From VXLM01 sp965242665 (GTDB lineage: Bacteria > Chloroflexota > Dehalococcoidia > Lucifugimonadales > VXLM01), in NCBI GenBank assembly GCA_965242665.1, contig OZ251484.1, positions 1,240,001 to 1,304,000 on the forward strand: DNA of 64,000 nucleotides. Direction: 5' to 3'. How positions within the stretch are numbered: position 1 is the first letter of the stretch; each line of letters starts with the position of its first letter. Shown here in pieces: positions 25,522 through 34,736 of this stretch. A program made the translations under genes and the position numbers. Below the pieces are notes generated by a model. The model searched no databases and was not told the origin of the DNA. It worked only from the letters and a program-made list of their open reading frames with translations.

Positions 25522-26688
25522 TCATAGAGGCTCTGTCCCCTCGTTGAGCGTCGAAACATACTGGTCGTAGACGAACAGTCGACCGCGAGACCTTCCAGTA
25601 ATCTCGCGTGCGATCCCGAGATCGATGAGAAGGTTCATAGCCGACGACGCAGTAGGGAATGCAAGGGAAGCTCGATTGGCGGCGTCCGACAAGGACAAGA
25701 CTGGCCTTGCCTTCAGCGCCCCGTGCACGCGCAAGGCCGAACCAGCGCGTCGGCCTGCGCGTCGTTCGATGGATGCGCGGTCGGTCTCGAACATCTCTGC
25801 CAGACGGCGCACCGTGGAAACCGCCTCATCCGCCGTCGTACTCACTCCAGTCAAGAAGAAGCCGATCCACGCCTCCCAATCGCCCGTAAGGCGCACCTGG
25901 TTCAATAAGTCGTAGTAGTCTCCTCGACGCTGCTTGAAGTACAAGCTCAGATACAGGAGCGGCTGGCGAAGGATGCGACGCTCACTCAGCAGGAGCGTAA
26001 TGAGCAATCTTCCAATTCGCCCGTTGCCGTCAAGGAACGGATGGATGGTCTCGAACTGTACGTGCGCCAGAGCCGCTCGAATCAGTACGGGCAGTCCGTC
26101 TTCTTTCGCATGGAGGAAGCGCTCGAACGCGCCCATGCAATCAGGCAGAGCCGTGTGAGGAGGAGGGACGAACGCCGCATTGCCCGGCCTCGTGCCCCTA
26201 ATCCAGTTTTGGGAGCGGCGAAACTCCCCGGGCAGCTTGTCGCTTCCCCACCCCTCCGACAACAACACGCTGTGAATCTCACGAATCAACCGATTAGACA
26301 AGGGAAAGTCTTCCCCCAGTCTGTGCAGTCCGTGCTCCAGGGCCGCGACGTAGTTCGAGACCTCGGTGACGTCGTCGAGAGGGACGCCCGGCGTTTCCTC
26401 AGACTCGAACAACAGAAGATCCGAGAGGGACGACTGCGTCCCCTCGATTTGAGAAGAGAGCGCCGCTTCCTTCCGCACATAGGCATAGAGCAGCAGATCC
26501 TCATCTGGCAGTAGGTCCGATATGGTGTCCAGCCGTCCCAGCGCCAGTGTTGCCGCTTCCAGCGCCTGTAGCAGCGGCGCGTCCAACCTCAGCGGCGGAA
26601 CAGGCGGCAACGGCACAGGCACGAACGCGCGTACCTGCTCGCAGCGGTAGGTAGTCACCTCATACCTGCCAACGTCTTCTCGCTGCAT
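25522..26688 (-). CDS. fic: Fic family protein (AMPylase-type) with N-terminal inhibitory helix
   Basis: Fic enzymes transfer AMP or related groups to protein hydroxyls in the cytoplasm. The 388 residues contain HPFLDGNGRIGR at about 216-227, which fits HxFx(D/E)GNGRxxR with catalytic His216. An N-terminal inhibitory helix motif is present: SSQIEG (residues 78-83) fits (S/T)xxxE(G/N), so this is a self-inhibited (class II) Fic. VRKEAALSSQIEGTQ and the Fic_N region precede it; a winged-helix-like C-terminus (SDAANRASLAFPTASSAMNLLIDLGIAREI) follows. Convergent with the preceding exported-protein gene. It appears chromosomal rather than a toxin, with no antitoxin beside it. Confidence 0.92.
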   Translation of the reverse strand: MQREDVGRYEVTTYRCEQVRAFVPVPLPPVPPLRLDAPLLQALEAATLALGRLDTISDLLPDEDLLLYAYVRKEAALSSQIEGTQSSLSDLLLFESEETPGVPLDDVTEVSNYVAALEHGLHRLGEDFPLSNRLIREIHSVLLSEGWGSDKLPGEFRRSQNWIRGTRPGNAAFVPPPHTALPDCMGAFERFLHAKEDGLPVLIRAALAHVQFETIHPFLDGNGRIGRLLITLLLSERRILRQPLLYLSLYFKQRRGDYYDLLNQVRLTGDWEAWIGFFLTGVSTTADEAVSTVRRLAEMFETDRASIERRAGRRAGSALRVHGALKARPVLSLSDAANRASLAFPTASSAMNLLIDLGIAREITGRSRGRLFVYDQYVSTLNEGTEPL

Positions 26689-26718
26689 CCTACGCCGTTC
26701 CCTTATGAAGCTTTTCTC

Positions 26719-26737
26719 AATAACAACAATCGTTATT
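26719..26737. promoter_or_regulatory. Inverted repeat upstream of fic (possible operator)
   Basis: AATAAC and GTTATT are separated by seven bases (AACAATC), 31 bp upstream of the fic ATG, in the most AT-rich stretch of this neighbourhood. It could be bound by the Fic winged-helix tail or by another repressor; this is inference from symmetry and position. Confidence 0.35.
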
Positions 26738-26841
26738 AAAGTTTAGCACGGAAACCTTGGATAACGAACCATCGCCGGCTCTCTGCCCCATCGAAAATAC
26801 TTCGAACGACTGCCTATGAGGGTCCGGGGGAGTTTCTGCTA

Positions 26842-26850
26842 TGGTATAAT
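26842..26850 (+). promoter_or_regulatory. Extended -10 promoter of the polysaccharide locus
   Basis: TGGTATAAT (extended TGn then perfect TATAAT, 26845-26850), with no clear -35. Transcription would start near 26857, six bases inside an ATG at 26851. The translation start of the first glycosyltransferase must therefore be the next ATG, at 26899. Confidence 0.55.
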
Positions 26851-26898
26851 ATGCGGAAGAGGCCGGCGAACCGAATCGCCGGCTCCGCTCCAGAGAAC

Positions 26899-29109
26899 AT
26901 GCAATTCGTCTACACGGCTCCTCGGTATCACACGAACCAACACTTCGTAGTCAAGGCCCTTCAGGAAGCGGGGCATAGCGTGTCGTTCTTGGTCTTGCGG
27001 CGGGGGCATACCGAGAACTACGAAGCCTTGCAGCCCTGCGTCCTCGGCTACTCCGCGGCCTTCGCCGCACTTCAGCGCCTCCTTAGGAAACTCCCGCGCG
27101 TAACTCTCGAAAACGCCGCTGGAATGCCTCCCCCTGTCACGTTCTGGCGCGAAATGCGGAGGCTCCGTCCGTCCGTCGTCGTCGTGCGCGATCCTTTTTC
27201 CGCATACGGCCTCTTGTCCATGATCGTAACCAAGCTCCTCCGCGGACGCCTCATCCTCTACGTCCAAACCCCCATGAATCGCAACCTTACATGGTGGAAG
27301 CGGTTCATCCTCAAGTTCACGGCCGCCCTAACAGGCGGAAAATGGATGACCCCCGTCCGCGGACCGTCTGCACCCGACGACCCAGACGCCGTCATCCTCA
27401 ACTACGTTCCATTCGTCATACCTGCGCAAACCCATCCCGACGACAAGCGATGGTTCGACAGCGGAACGGTGAACATCTTGTCTGTAGGCAAGTACGAGTA
27501 TCGGAAGAACCACCGCCTCCTTCTCGACGCCCTTCATAGGCTCTCGCAGCGGTATCGGATTCGAGCTACGTTCGTCGGAGAATGCGCCGCGCCCGATTCT
27601 CGCAGAGAGATGGAGCGCGTAAAGATGTACTGCAAGCAGTTGGGCTTGGATGACATCGTCGAGATCGAGGCCAACCTATCATTCTCCGAACTCCAGCGCC
27701 GCTACGCTGAAAACGACCTGTTCGTCCTCCCCAGCCGGGACGAGCTCGCCGCCGTATCTCCGCTCGAAGCGATGGCTCATTCCCTTCCTGTTGTCTGCAG
27801 CGACACCAACGGCACGGAATGCTACATACGCCCCGGTGAAAACGGCTTCGTATTCCGCACCGACGACCTGGATGACCTAGAGGCGTGCCTCGCCAAGATC
27901 GTGGGCGGCCGCAGGAAACTCATGCAGATGGGCCGGCGCAGCCACGAATTGACGGTATTCGAACATGCGCCCGACCGCTATGTCGAGGCAGTCATGACAT
28001 TGGCCGGGGCTGCGGATGTAGCCATATACATGCCATCCCTCGAAGGCGGCGGCGCAGAACGCGCCATGCTCGACGTGGCAAGGGGCATCGCCCAACGCGG
28101 ACTCCGCGTAGACATGGTGCTCATCAAGGCCAAAGGGCCCTATATCGAACTTCTCTCGGACGGCGTTCGGCTGGTAGACTTGAACGCCAAACGCGCCCTT
28201 ACCAGCCTCTATTCCTTCACCCGATACCTGCTCCGAGAACGCCCAACTGTCGTCGTCTCCACATTGCCCGAGGTCAACGTGATGACGCTGATGATGAAGA
28301 AGCTCTTCTTCAAGCGCGTCATCGTAGTGGCGAGGCGCGCCAACAACTTCTCCATGGAGTACCGCAACGCCAGCGCCAAGGACCGAGTAGTCCTGAACCT
28401 CGAAAAACGCCTCCTGGCATCTGCCAACGCCGTCGTAGTAAACTCTCGCGGAGTAGAAGACGACCTAAAGCAAATAGCGCCCCGTATTTCCCACCTCATC
28501 CGCGTCATTCACAATCCCGTAGTCTGGCCAGACCACTCAGAAAAGGCTGGAACCCCAGTCACCCATGAATGGTTCCTCGATTCGGACTTGCCTGTGATAG
28601 TCTCCGTTGGACGGCTAGCGCCGAGCAAGGGTCATGCCACCCTGCTCGAGGCATTTGCAGAACTCCGGAAGTCTCATCCGGCTCGTCTCGTGCTCCTCGG
28701 CGAAGGACCCGAGCGCCCCAATTTGGTGAAGCTCGCCCAAGCCTTGAATATCTACCAATATGTCGACTTCATCGGCTTTCACATCAACCCGTTTGCGTAC
28801 ATGTCCAAGGCGAGGGTCTTCGTTCTGCCGTCCCATTACGAGGGATTTCCCAACTCGCTCGCGCAAGCAATGGCGTGCGGCACTCCGGTGGTCAGCACGG
28901 ACTGCCCCAGCGGCCCTAGGGAGATTCTCGAGGACGGCAAATGGGGCCGTCTCGTTCCGGTGGGCGACCCGCGCGCGCTTGCCGACGCAACTATCGAGAC
29001 GCTCAGAAGCCCCATCGAATCGAGCCTGCTCGTCTCTCGGTCGCGCGCATACTCGGCGGAAACCTCGATAGACCGCTACATGGAGGTTCTGGCGAACGTT
29101 GCAAATTGA
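26899..29109 (+). CDS. Bifunctional GT4-GT4 glycosyltransferase (double domain)
   Basis: A fusion of two GT-B, family-4 glycosyltransferases (736 residues). The first domain opens MQFVYTAPRYHTNQHF and closes with FVLPSRDELAAVSPLEAMA, including the acceptor/donor EX7E-type region. The second begins VAIYMPSLEGGGAERAMLDV (about residue 372) and ends FVLPSHYEGFPNSLAQAMACGTPVVST. Both should transfer nucleotide-activated sugars onto a lipid-linked glycan at the inner membrane face. The start is ATG 26899, because the extended -10 promoter at 26842-26850 places the transcript start after the earlier ATG at 26851. First gene of the polysaccharide locus. A 23-bp poly-C tract begins 13 bp after its TGA stop. 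Confidence 0.88.
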   Translation: MQFVYTAPRYHTNQHFVVKALQEAGHSVSFLVLRRGHTENYEALQPCVLGYSAAFAALQRLLRKLPRVTLENAAGMPPPVTFWREMRRLRPSVVVVRDPFSAYGLLSMIVTKLLRGRLILYVQTPMNRNLTWWKRFILKFTAALTGGKWMTPVRGPSAPDDPDAVILNYVPFVIPAQTHPDDKRWFDSGTVNILSVGKYEYRKNHRLLLDALHRLSQRYRIRATFVGECAAPDSRREMERVKMYCKQLGLDDIVEIEANLSFSELQRRYAENDLFVLPSRDELAAVSPLEAMAHSLPVVCSDTNGTECYIRPGENGFVFRTDDLDDLEACLAKIVGGRRKLMQMGRRSHELTVFEHAPDRYVEAVMTLAGAADVAIYMPSLEGGGAERAMLDVARGIAQRGLRVDMVLIKAKGPYIELLSDGVRLVDLNAKRALTSLYSFTRYLLRERPTVVVSTLPEVNVMTLMMKKLFFKRVIVVARRANNFSMEYRNASAKDRVVLNLEKRLLASANAVVVNSRGVEDDLKQIAPRISHLIRVIHNPVVWPDHSEKAGTPVTHEWFLDSDLPVIVSVGRLAPSKGHATLLEAFAELRKSHPARLVLLGEGPERPNLVKLAQALNIYQYVDFIGFHINPFAYMSKARVFVLPSHYEGFPNSLAQAMACGTPVVSTDCPSGPREILEDGKWGRLVPVGDPRALADATIETLRSPIESSLLVSRSRAYSAETSIDRYMEVLANVAN

Positions 29110-29121
29110 CTCACTTACCTA

Positions 29122-29144
29122 CCCCCCCCCCCCCCCCCCCCCCC
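29122..29144. repeat. C23 homopolymer upstream of the first ligase gene
   Basis: Twenty-three consecutive Cs flanked by CTA and GTCC. The tract lies after the TGA of the double glycosyltransferase and 37 bp before the preferred ligase start (29182), or 7 bp before an ATG at 29152 where a ribosome site would normally be. Such tracts slip readily in replication. The assembled length is uncertain, because homopolymers this long are often miscounted. Confidence 0.85.
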
Positions 29145-29181
29145 GTCCGAAATGAGCTTGTCTGCACAGAGGGTTAGGGTG

Positions 29182-32013
29182 ATGAGGCTGTTGACCATCG
29201 GCTTGCTCATGGCGACGGTGTCCGCCCACATCTTGTTCGCCAGCTCTCCGCTGCCGTTTGGAGGGCCGAACGTCGTGCTTGGCGTCCTCTTCGTCCTCGC
29301 CTCGATGGTCTACGCATTCCTCCGGTTCCGCGCGGCCCAAGAGCAAAACCCCACCCCGTTCGTCCGCGCCGCCTTCGACGAGTTCCGCCCCATAATCCCA
29401 GCGGTCGCCGTGGGCACTCTCATGCTGGTGTGGATGTTTGCCGTCCACTCCGTCACCGACACCTTCGACTACAGACCCATTCGATGGTGGCAAATCGCCC
29501 TGGGAATTTGCGTTCTCATCTCGGTGTACGTCGTCGTGGACAACCTCCGCCGGGCCTCCCTCGTGATCATCGCGTTCGTTCTAGCGACCTTCGCCTCCAC
29601 GCTGTTCGGAGTCGCAGTATCCTTCATCGGCAACCCCTTCCTTGCCATCTGGTTGAATATCGCCACCGTATTCGAAAAGGATCTAACCATCATCCTCGCT
29701 ACCAGCAGGGTAGCGGGGCTCGCGCCCGATTCTGTCGCATTCGGCTACCAACTCGCTGTTGCGGTCCCCCTTGCCTTCGCAGCGCTCCTCTACGGAGGTC
29801 TCGGAAGGGACGCACCTACTTCGCACAGGAACATATACAGGATCATCCTATTCCTCGCATTGATGACCATGATAACCATCATGTTCCTCAACGGCACTCG
29901 CTCCGTCTTCCTTGGCGTGGCCGTGGGCCTGCTCATCATCTTGATTCCCTCCATCACACCGACCAAGATGTCCAAGGTCAACCGACTCCGCGCACTCCTC
30001 CCTCTTCCCTTCATGGCACTCTGGTTGGCCGCATTCTTCAACCCTGTATATACCGTCGCCGACACCGCCCCTGTCTTCGGACGCGTCTGGAATATAGCCA
30101 GTCCCGCCGTCACTGCCGTCTGGGATCCAGCCGCGTCCGCCGTCGATACTGCCTGGGACGCGACCGCATCTACAGTCGCTCGCGCCCTGGGCCGGGATGC
30201 CGAGATAGTCGAGGCCCCGGCGCCAGAAACTCCGGTAGCCCTGATTCCGGCGACTGAGGTTCCTGCGATTGAGACTCCGGTAGCCCAGATTCCGGCGACT
30301 GAGGTTCCTGCGATTGAGACTCCGGTAGCCCAGATTCCGGCGACTGAGGTTCCTGCGATTGAGACTCCGGTAGTCGAAACTCCAGTAGTCCAGGTTCCGG
30401 CGGTCGAGACTCCAATAGCTGAACCTCCGGCAGTCGAAACTCCGGAATCTCTCGCCAACCGCCAAGACATCCCAATCCTCGGATACAAGATTGATGGGCT
30501 CGCCCCAGGGGAGGCGTACCAAGTTCAGTTGCGCGCCGTCGGTGAAGACACCTTCTTGGGTCAAAGCCAATCTATCGTCATCGCAGAGAGCGACGGCAGT
30601 CTCGCCATCACATGGCACGACCCCGTCGACTGGAACGCCCTTGGTTACCAATTTCGACTGGTCGAGGACGGCGAAACCCAGTGGACGACTTGGACGAGCG
30701 ATTCGCCAATCCAGTGGACGAATCAGATGGGCGGCACGCCAACCCACTCCAATTGGGCTCCAAGCATCTTCGATCTCGAGCGCGGAACCGCAAAGCTCTC
30801 TAACTGCGATGAGCAATCCGCCTTGGGCCACGTGTTCGATGGACTTGAACCCTGGGGGGAATACGACATCCAGCTCCGGATGAAGAACGCACGCGGGTTC
30901 TGGGGCCAGAGCGAAATCGTCTCCGCTGCCGCAGGCCCCACCGGACTCCTATTGACCTGGCGTCATTCCACCCATCCCGCATCCCTCGATGCCTTCCAGT
31001 TTCGCATCCGCCCTCATGACGGCGCCGAATGGACTGATTGGCGAGGCTTCTTTCCATCCCTACGAGGCAAGACCTTCGACATCCCCGTGCGCGAGAAAGT
31101 CCCCCCAGCCATCGAAGGGCTCGAAGTCGCCATCGATGGATATACGTCCCAATTCGGACCTGAAAGGAACGCAAGTCTCGAAGGCATCATCTCCCATAGC
31201 GACCTCCCAACCGATGGGCATTGGCTCCACTACCTTTCCAGATGGAAGGAGTACGCCTTGCAGCTGCGTGCATGGAACGAATACGGCTATGGACCCGATG
31301 GCCGCACCATTCCCGTCAAGGCCGACGATGGCGGCAGCTTCTCCTTCATATGGCGCATACCCACCTGCTTCCCGAACATCGGAGGATACCAATACCGGCT
31401 ATACCGAAGCGGGGACAAAGGATGGCTCCCCTGGCGCGACTTCGTACCCGGTCAATACGCTCTCGACGTCGTAGCCAGAGGAGAAATGGCGCTCTACGAG
31501 TCGGGCCGAGACTTCGTTCCCAGCAGCCGCATCTGGACCGTCCAAGACGAATCGGCGCAAGCCCGCGTATATATGGCCTCCACAGCCTTCCGATACTCCC
31601 TCGACTATCCCCTTGGGACGGGCCGCTACACTCCCCGCGCGCAGCACCTCATCGATGGAATCGATGTCTTCATGGCAGAGCACATTCTCAATCAGTTGCC
31701 TCACAATCAGTTCCTCTACCTCCTCGTTCATTTCGGGTTCCCCGGGCTGGTCATGGCCGTGCTGTTCTACCTCCTCATTCTGTGGACACTCATCTCCTCC
31801 GGATGGTTCATCATTCGCTCCCGGGACATGGATCTCTACTTCATCGCATTCGCAGTTGCCGGCGCGATGGCGGCCTACGGAATACACGGTCTCTTCCATG
31901 ACGTCGGACCGTTCGTCATCGACTGGATCCACTTCGTCATCATCGGCCTCGCGTTCAGCGTCCAGCGCATCATTGCTTCCCGCAAGTCGAACGATGAGCC
32001 TCAGCCTCAGTGA
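29182..32013 (+). CDS. O-antigen ligase/polymerase-like membrane protein with FN3-like insert (1)
   Basis: About 943 residues. An N-terminal membrane region of about ten helices (FASSPLPFGGPNVVLG; GLAPDSVAFGYQLAVAVPLAF) leads into a Pro/Thr/Glu repeat stalk, then about three FN3-like repeats (AYQVQLRAVGEDTFLGQS; EYDIQLRMKNARGFWGQS; EYALQLRAWNEYGYGP), then the Wzy_C-like end LDYPLGTGRYTP...LPHNQFLYLLVHFGFPGL and final helices. The PHNxFL...GxPG motif is typical of WaaL/Wzy enzymes, which join undecaprenyl-linked glycan to an acceptor outside the membrane. The start at 29182 has AGAGGG eight bases upstream; ATG 29152 is the alternative. The large extracellular insert is unlike usual ligases. 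Confidence 0.8.
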   Translation: MRLLTIGLLMATVSAHILFASSPLPFGGPNVVLGVLFVLASMVYAFLRFRAAQEQNPTPFVRAAFDEFRPIIPAVAVGTLMLVWMFAVHSVTDTFDYRPIRWWQIALGICVLISVYVVVDNLRRASLVIIAFVLATFASTLFGVAVSFIGNPFLAIWLNIATVFEKDLTIILATSRVAGLAPDSVAFGYQLAVAVPLAFAALLYGGLGRDAPTSHRNIYRIILFLALMTMITIMFLNGTRSVFLGVAVGLLIILIPSITPTKMSKVNRLRALLPLPFMALWLAAFFNPVYTVADTAPVFGRVWNIASPAVTAVWDPAASAVDTAWDATASTVARALGRDAEIVEAPAPETPVALIPATEVPAIETPVAQIPATEVPAIETPVAQIPATEVPAIETPVVETPVVQVPAVETPIAEPPAVETPESLANRQDIPILGYKIDGLAPGEAYQVQLRAVGEDTFLGQSQSIVIAESDGSLAITWHDPVDWNALGYQFRLVEDGETQWTTWTSDSPIQWTNQMGGTPTHSNWAPSIFDLERGTAKLSNCDEQSALGHVFDGLEPWGEYDIQLRMKNARGFWGQSEIVSAAAGPTGLLLTWRHSTHPASLDAFQFRIRPHDGAEWTDWRGFFPSLRGKTFDIPVREKVPPAIEGLEVAIDGYTSQFGPERNASLEGIISHSDLPTDGHWLHYLSRWKEYALQLRAWNEYGYGPDGRTIPVKADDGGSFSFIWRIPTCFPNIGGYQYRLYRSGDKGWLPWRDFVPGQYALDVVARGEMALYESGRDFVPSSRIWTVQDESAQARVYMASTAFRYSLDYPLGTGRYTPRAQHLIDGIDVFMAEHILNQLPHNQFLYLLVHFGFPGLVMAVLFYLLILWTLISSGWFIIRSRDMDLYFIAFAVAGAMAAYGIHGLFHDVGPFVIDWIHFVIIGLAFSVQRIIASRKSNDEPQPQ
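30244..30378. repeat. 45-bp minisatellite, three tandem copies
   Basis: Three copies of a 45-bp unit start at 30244, 30289 and 30334 and encode IPATEVPAIETPVAQ repeats. They are near-perfect (the third diverges at its last codons), with shorter degenerate units following to about 30440. Copy number should vary between cells or strains without changing the frame, altering the length of the Pro/Thr-rich stalk of the ligase. Confidence 0.85.
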
Positions 32014-32051
32014 AGCCCGAGTAGTCCCCGCTGTGCGCCAAGGACATTCGA

Positions 32052-33284
32052 ATGTCCGGTAGACTCCACGTCGGCTTCGTGCTCGCCACCCTGGTCGGAG
32101 GGGGGGCAGAGCGGGTCGTCCTCACTCTGGCCGATTCTCTCATCGAGCGCGGCCATCGAGTAGACCTCATCATGGGGCGGCTCCAAGGAGAGTACCGAGC
32201 AAGCATTTCCAGCGCGCTGCGCCTCTACTACCCGCGGCTCTGGCCGTCCAACCCTCCTCTGCGCCGCTATTGCCGCGAGCGGGGCATTTCCGTGACCCCA
32301 GTGAACGTCACTCCCGCAGCAGCTTGGGCATGGCGCAAACTCCGAAAGGGGCCCACCTCCCGCTCCGTCAACCCCAAACACGCCCTCTATGCCTACGCCG
32401 TCGCAAAGTACGTCCGCAAAGAGCGCCCGCACGCCCTCATGGCAACCCTCCCGGTCGCAGGCGCGTCCACCCTCTACGCCGCAGAGCTTACGGGACACTC
32501 TACTCCCGTGGCCGTTTCCGTGCACAATAACATTGGAGCGGAATACACGGCAGAACATCTCCGCATGGCCAAGACGCTCTATCCAACTGCCGACGCCGTC
32601 GTGGCGGTTTCCAACGGCGTAGCCGGAGAGGCCGAACGCACCCTCGAAGTGGATGCAGAGAAGATTCGCACTATCTACAACCCTATATCTCCCGCGGCCA
32701 TCTGGCGGCTCGCGCAAGAACCCCTGACCCACCCGTGGTTCTCCGACGGCCAGCCGCCGGTCATCTTAACGGCGGGGCGAGAGACTCCTGCGAAGGACTA
32801 CCGCACTCTCATCGAAGCGTTCGCCCTGGTCTGCCGAAGGCGACCCGCCAGACTGGCGATCGCAGGGAGCTTCTCGGAGTCCTACAAGTCGGATATCCTC
32901 TCCCATGCGCGCAGTCTCGGAGTAGAGCAGGACATGCAATTCCTCGGTTTCGACGAAAACCTCTTCCGATATATGCGTCGTGCGGGGCTGTTCGCTCTCT
33001 CTTCTCGCTGGGAAGGTCTTCCTATGGTTCTCCTTGAAGCGCTGGCCTGCGGCACGCCAGTGGCAAGCGCGGACGCCCCCTACGGGCCCTGCGAAATCCT
33101 CGAAGGCGGAAAGTGGGGCAAATTAGCGCCGGTCGGAGACGCTTCCGCCCTGTCGCAGGCCATGGTCGAAATCCTCGAAGGCGATAGACCTTCGGAAGAA
33201 GCGCTCAAGAGACGCGCCGCGGACTTCTCCTGTGAGCGGGCCGCAGACGCGTATATCGAACTGTTCGAAGACATAGCCAGGTAG
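32052..33284 (+). CDS. Family 4 glycosyltransferase
   Basis: A 410-residue single-domain GT4 (GT-B fold). N-terminal HVGFVLATLVGGGAERVVLT is the classic glycine-rich acceptor-side loop; the C-terminal donor domain has ILTAGRETPAKDYRTLIEAFA, FALSSRWEGLPMVLLEALACG (E-x7-E catalytic/ribose motif) and the conserved ending of SADAPYGPCEILEGGKWG, which is shared with the second domain of the double enzyme at 26899. AAGGA precedes the ATG at 32052, 38 bp after the ligase gene. It would add one sugar during repeat-unit assembly; the sugar is not predictable. Confidence 0.92.
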   Translation: MSGRLHVGFVLATLVGGGAERVVLTLADSLIERGHRVDLIMGRLQGEYRASISSALRLYYPRLWPSNPPLRRYCRERGISVTPVNVTPAAAWAWRKLRKGPTSRSVNPKHALYAYAVAKYVRKERPHALMATLPVAGASTLYAAELTGHSTPVAVSVHNNIGAEYTAEHLRMAKTLYPTADAVVAVSNGVAGEAERTLEVDAEKIRTIYNPISPAAIWRLAQEPLTHPWFSDGQPPVILTAGRETPAKDYRTLIEAFALVCRRRPARLAIAGSFSESYKSDILSHARSLGVEQDMQFLGFDENLFRYMRRAGLFALSSRWEGLPMVLLEALACGTPVASADAPYGPCEILEGGKWGKLAPVGDASALSQAMVEILEGDRPSEEALKRRAADFSCERAADAYIELFEDIAR

Positions 33285-33344
33285 CTGCCCCTAATCGGGC
33301 TGCGGCTATTCCAAACCAGCAACGACGGGGAGCGGCGGCGCAGC

Positions 33345-34664
33345 GTGATTCGATCTTTCATCGACCGAACCCTTACGGCCTCGGATCGGCGCGTGGCGCG
33401 TCAAACCTTGGGCATGGTCGGCATAATGGCAGTCCAAACCCTGGGCGGAATCGCACAAGTATCGATTTCCGCCAGGCTCCTTGGACTGGAGGGCTTCGGA
33501 GCCTTGGCCCTCATCATGGCCGTAGCCTCCCTCGTTCATGGAATTCTCTCCACCCCAGGCGGCGAGGCAGTCGCGACGTTCGCAACCCGGGGCATTTCCG
33601 AAGGACGACCGGAAGAAGCATCCCGGGTACTCCGCTTCACCCTTGCAGTTTCCTTCTGCATGTCCATCGTCGCGTGGGCAGTCATCGCAGTCCTGATCAT
33701 CGCAGCCGGCAGCCTTCTGGAGATCGATGCGGCATACACCGAGGCCGGACTCCTCTACGGCGTCGTAGGCGTCTTCATGGCAGCTCAGACCGAAACCCTC
33801 GCAGTCCTCCGGCTCTCCGACCGCGTGTCCTTGGGATTGTGGATTACCATTGCCAGCAGCCTAACCCGTGTCGCGTTGATCGCGGTCGCATGGCTGGCGG
33901 ACGGCGGCTTGCTCGGCGTGGTTCTCGCACACGTCGCGGCAGCCGCAGTCAACGGGATTGGACTCCTTGTCGTCGCTCTGGTCGCCGCCAGGCAAGTGGG
34001 CATGACTGGACTCCTCCGCTCGTTCTCTATCAAAGTTCCCTCGGATGTGGTACGCTTCCAAGCAGGAACCTTCGGGAAGATGGCTATCGCTGCAGTGCCC
34101 ATGCACATGGACTCCATCGTATTAGCGCAAATTACAGGGATAGCAGACGTGGGACTCTACCGCGGCGCGCGGCAGATCATCGAAATGACGCGGCGTCCGT
34201 TCTACCGCATTCATTCTACCGTACACACGGAATACAGCAGGCAGTGGTACTCGCGCCAAGGCAGGGCATTGCGCGGGACGGCCCTCCGATTCACTCTGCT
34301 TTCGTTCGCCCTGGCCGCCGTCGGATACGCTGCGCTCGCCGTCTTGGCAGAACCCATAACCCGAATCGTGCTCGGAGACGACTTCTCCAGCGCCGCCAAC
34401 CTGCTGCTCATCATGATACCCGGCGCGCTTGCCATCTCCGGCTTCTCCGCCCTCACCATGCTGCCTGAAGCCACCGGCCGCGTGTGGCCGTCGCTCGTCG
34501 CTCTCGCCGCGAGCTCCGCAGCCTACGTCGCCGCAATTCTCCTCCTCGCCCCCGCATACGGCGTGGAGGGAGCAGCCTGGGCAAACGCCGTATTCCACTT
34601 CTCCTCCATCATCGTCTGGCTCCCGTTCATCATCATCATCCTTCGGAGGAGCCGCTGTCTATGA
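33345..34664 (+). CDS. Wzx-type polysaccharide flippase (MOP superfamily)
   Basis: A 439-residue membrane protein with about 12-14 helices. Features of Wzx/RfbX flippases: TLGMVGIMAVQTLGGIAQVSISARLLGLEGFGALALI at the start, a central FQAGTFGKMAIAAVPMHMDSIVLAQITG and GLYRGARQIIE. It should move undecaprenyl-linked repeat units across the inner membrane to the two ligase/polymerase-like proteins flanking it. The start is GTG at 33345 after GGGGAG. Its TGA overlaps the ATG of the next ligase gene (ATGA, 34661-34664), which implies translational coupling. Confidence 0.9.
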   Translation: MIRSFIDRTLTASDRRVARQTLGMVGIMAVQTLGGIAQVSISARLLGLEGFGALALIMAVASLVHGILSTPGGEAVATFATRGISEGRPEEASRVLRFTLAVSFCMSIVAWAVIAVLIIAAGSLLEIDAAYTEAGLLYGVVGVFMAAQTETLAVLRLSDRVSLGLWITIASSLTRVALIAVAWLADGGLLGVVLAHVAAAAVNGIGLLVVALVAARQVGMTGLLRSFSIKVPSDVVRFQAGTFGKMAIAAVPMHMDSIVLAQITGIADVGLYRGARQIIEMTRRPFYRIHSTVHTEYSRQWYSRQGRALRGTALRFTLLSFALAAVGYAALAVLAEPITRIVLGDDFSSAANLLLIMIPGALAISGFSALTMLPEATGRVWPSLVALAASSAAYVAAILLLAPAYGVEGAAWANAVFHFSSIIVWLPFIIIILRRSRCL

Positions 34665-34736
34665 GTGAATCCTCCTTCGCATACGGCATCCATCCTGCGG
34701 AGAAGTCGGCGTCTATGAGTGAATCCTCCTCCGCAT
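34657..34736. repeat. 54-bp tandem duplication of the ligase-2 start region
   Basis: A 26-bp sequence including the start codon (GTCTATGAGTGAATCCTCCT and six more bases) occurs at 34657-34682 and again at 34711-34736 with one mismatch. The two ATGs (34661 and 34715) are in frame, each preceded by a purine-rich ribosome-site-like stretch (GGAGGA and GGAGAAG). Confidence 0.8.

Noticed and set aside
26899..32013. Fusion of the first double GT4 with the ligase by slippage at the C23 tract
   Set aside because: The TGA at 29107-29109 precedes the tract, so changing its length cannot extend the glycosyltransferase.
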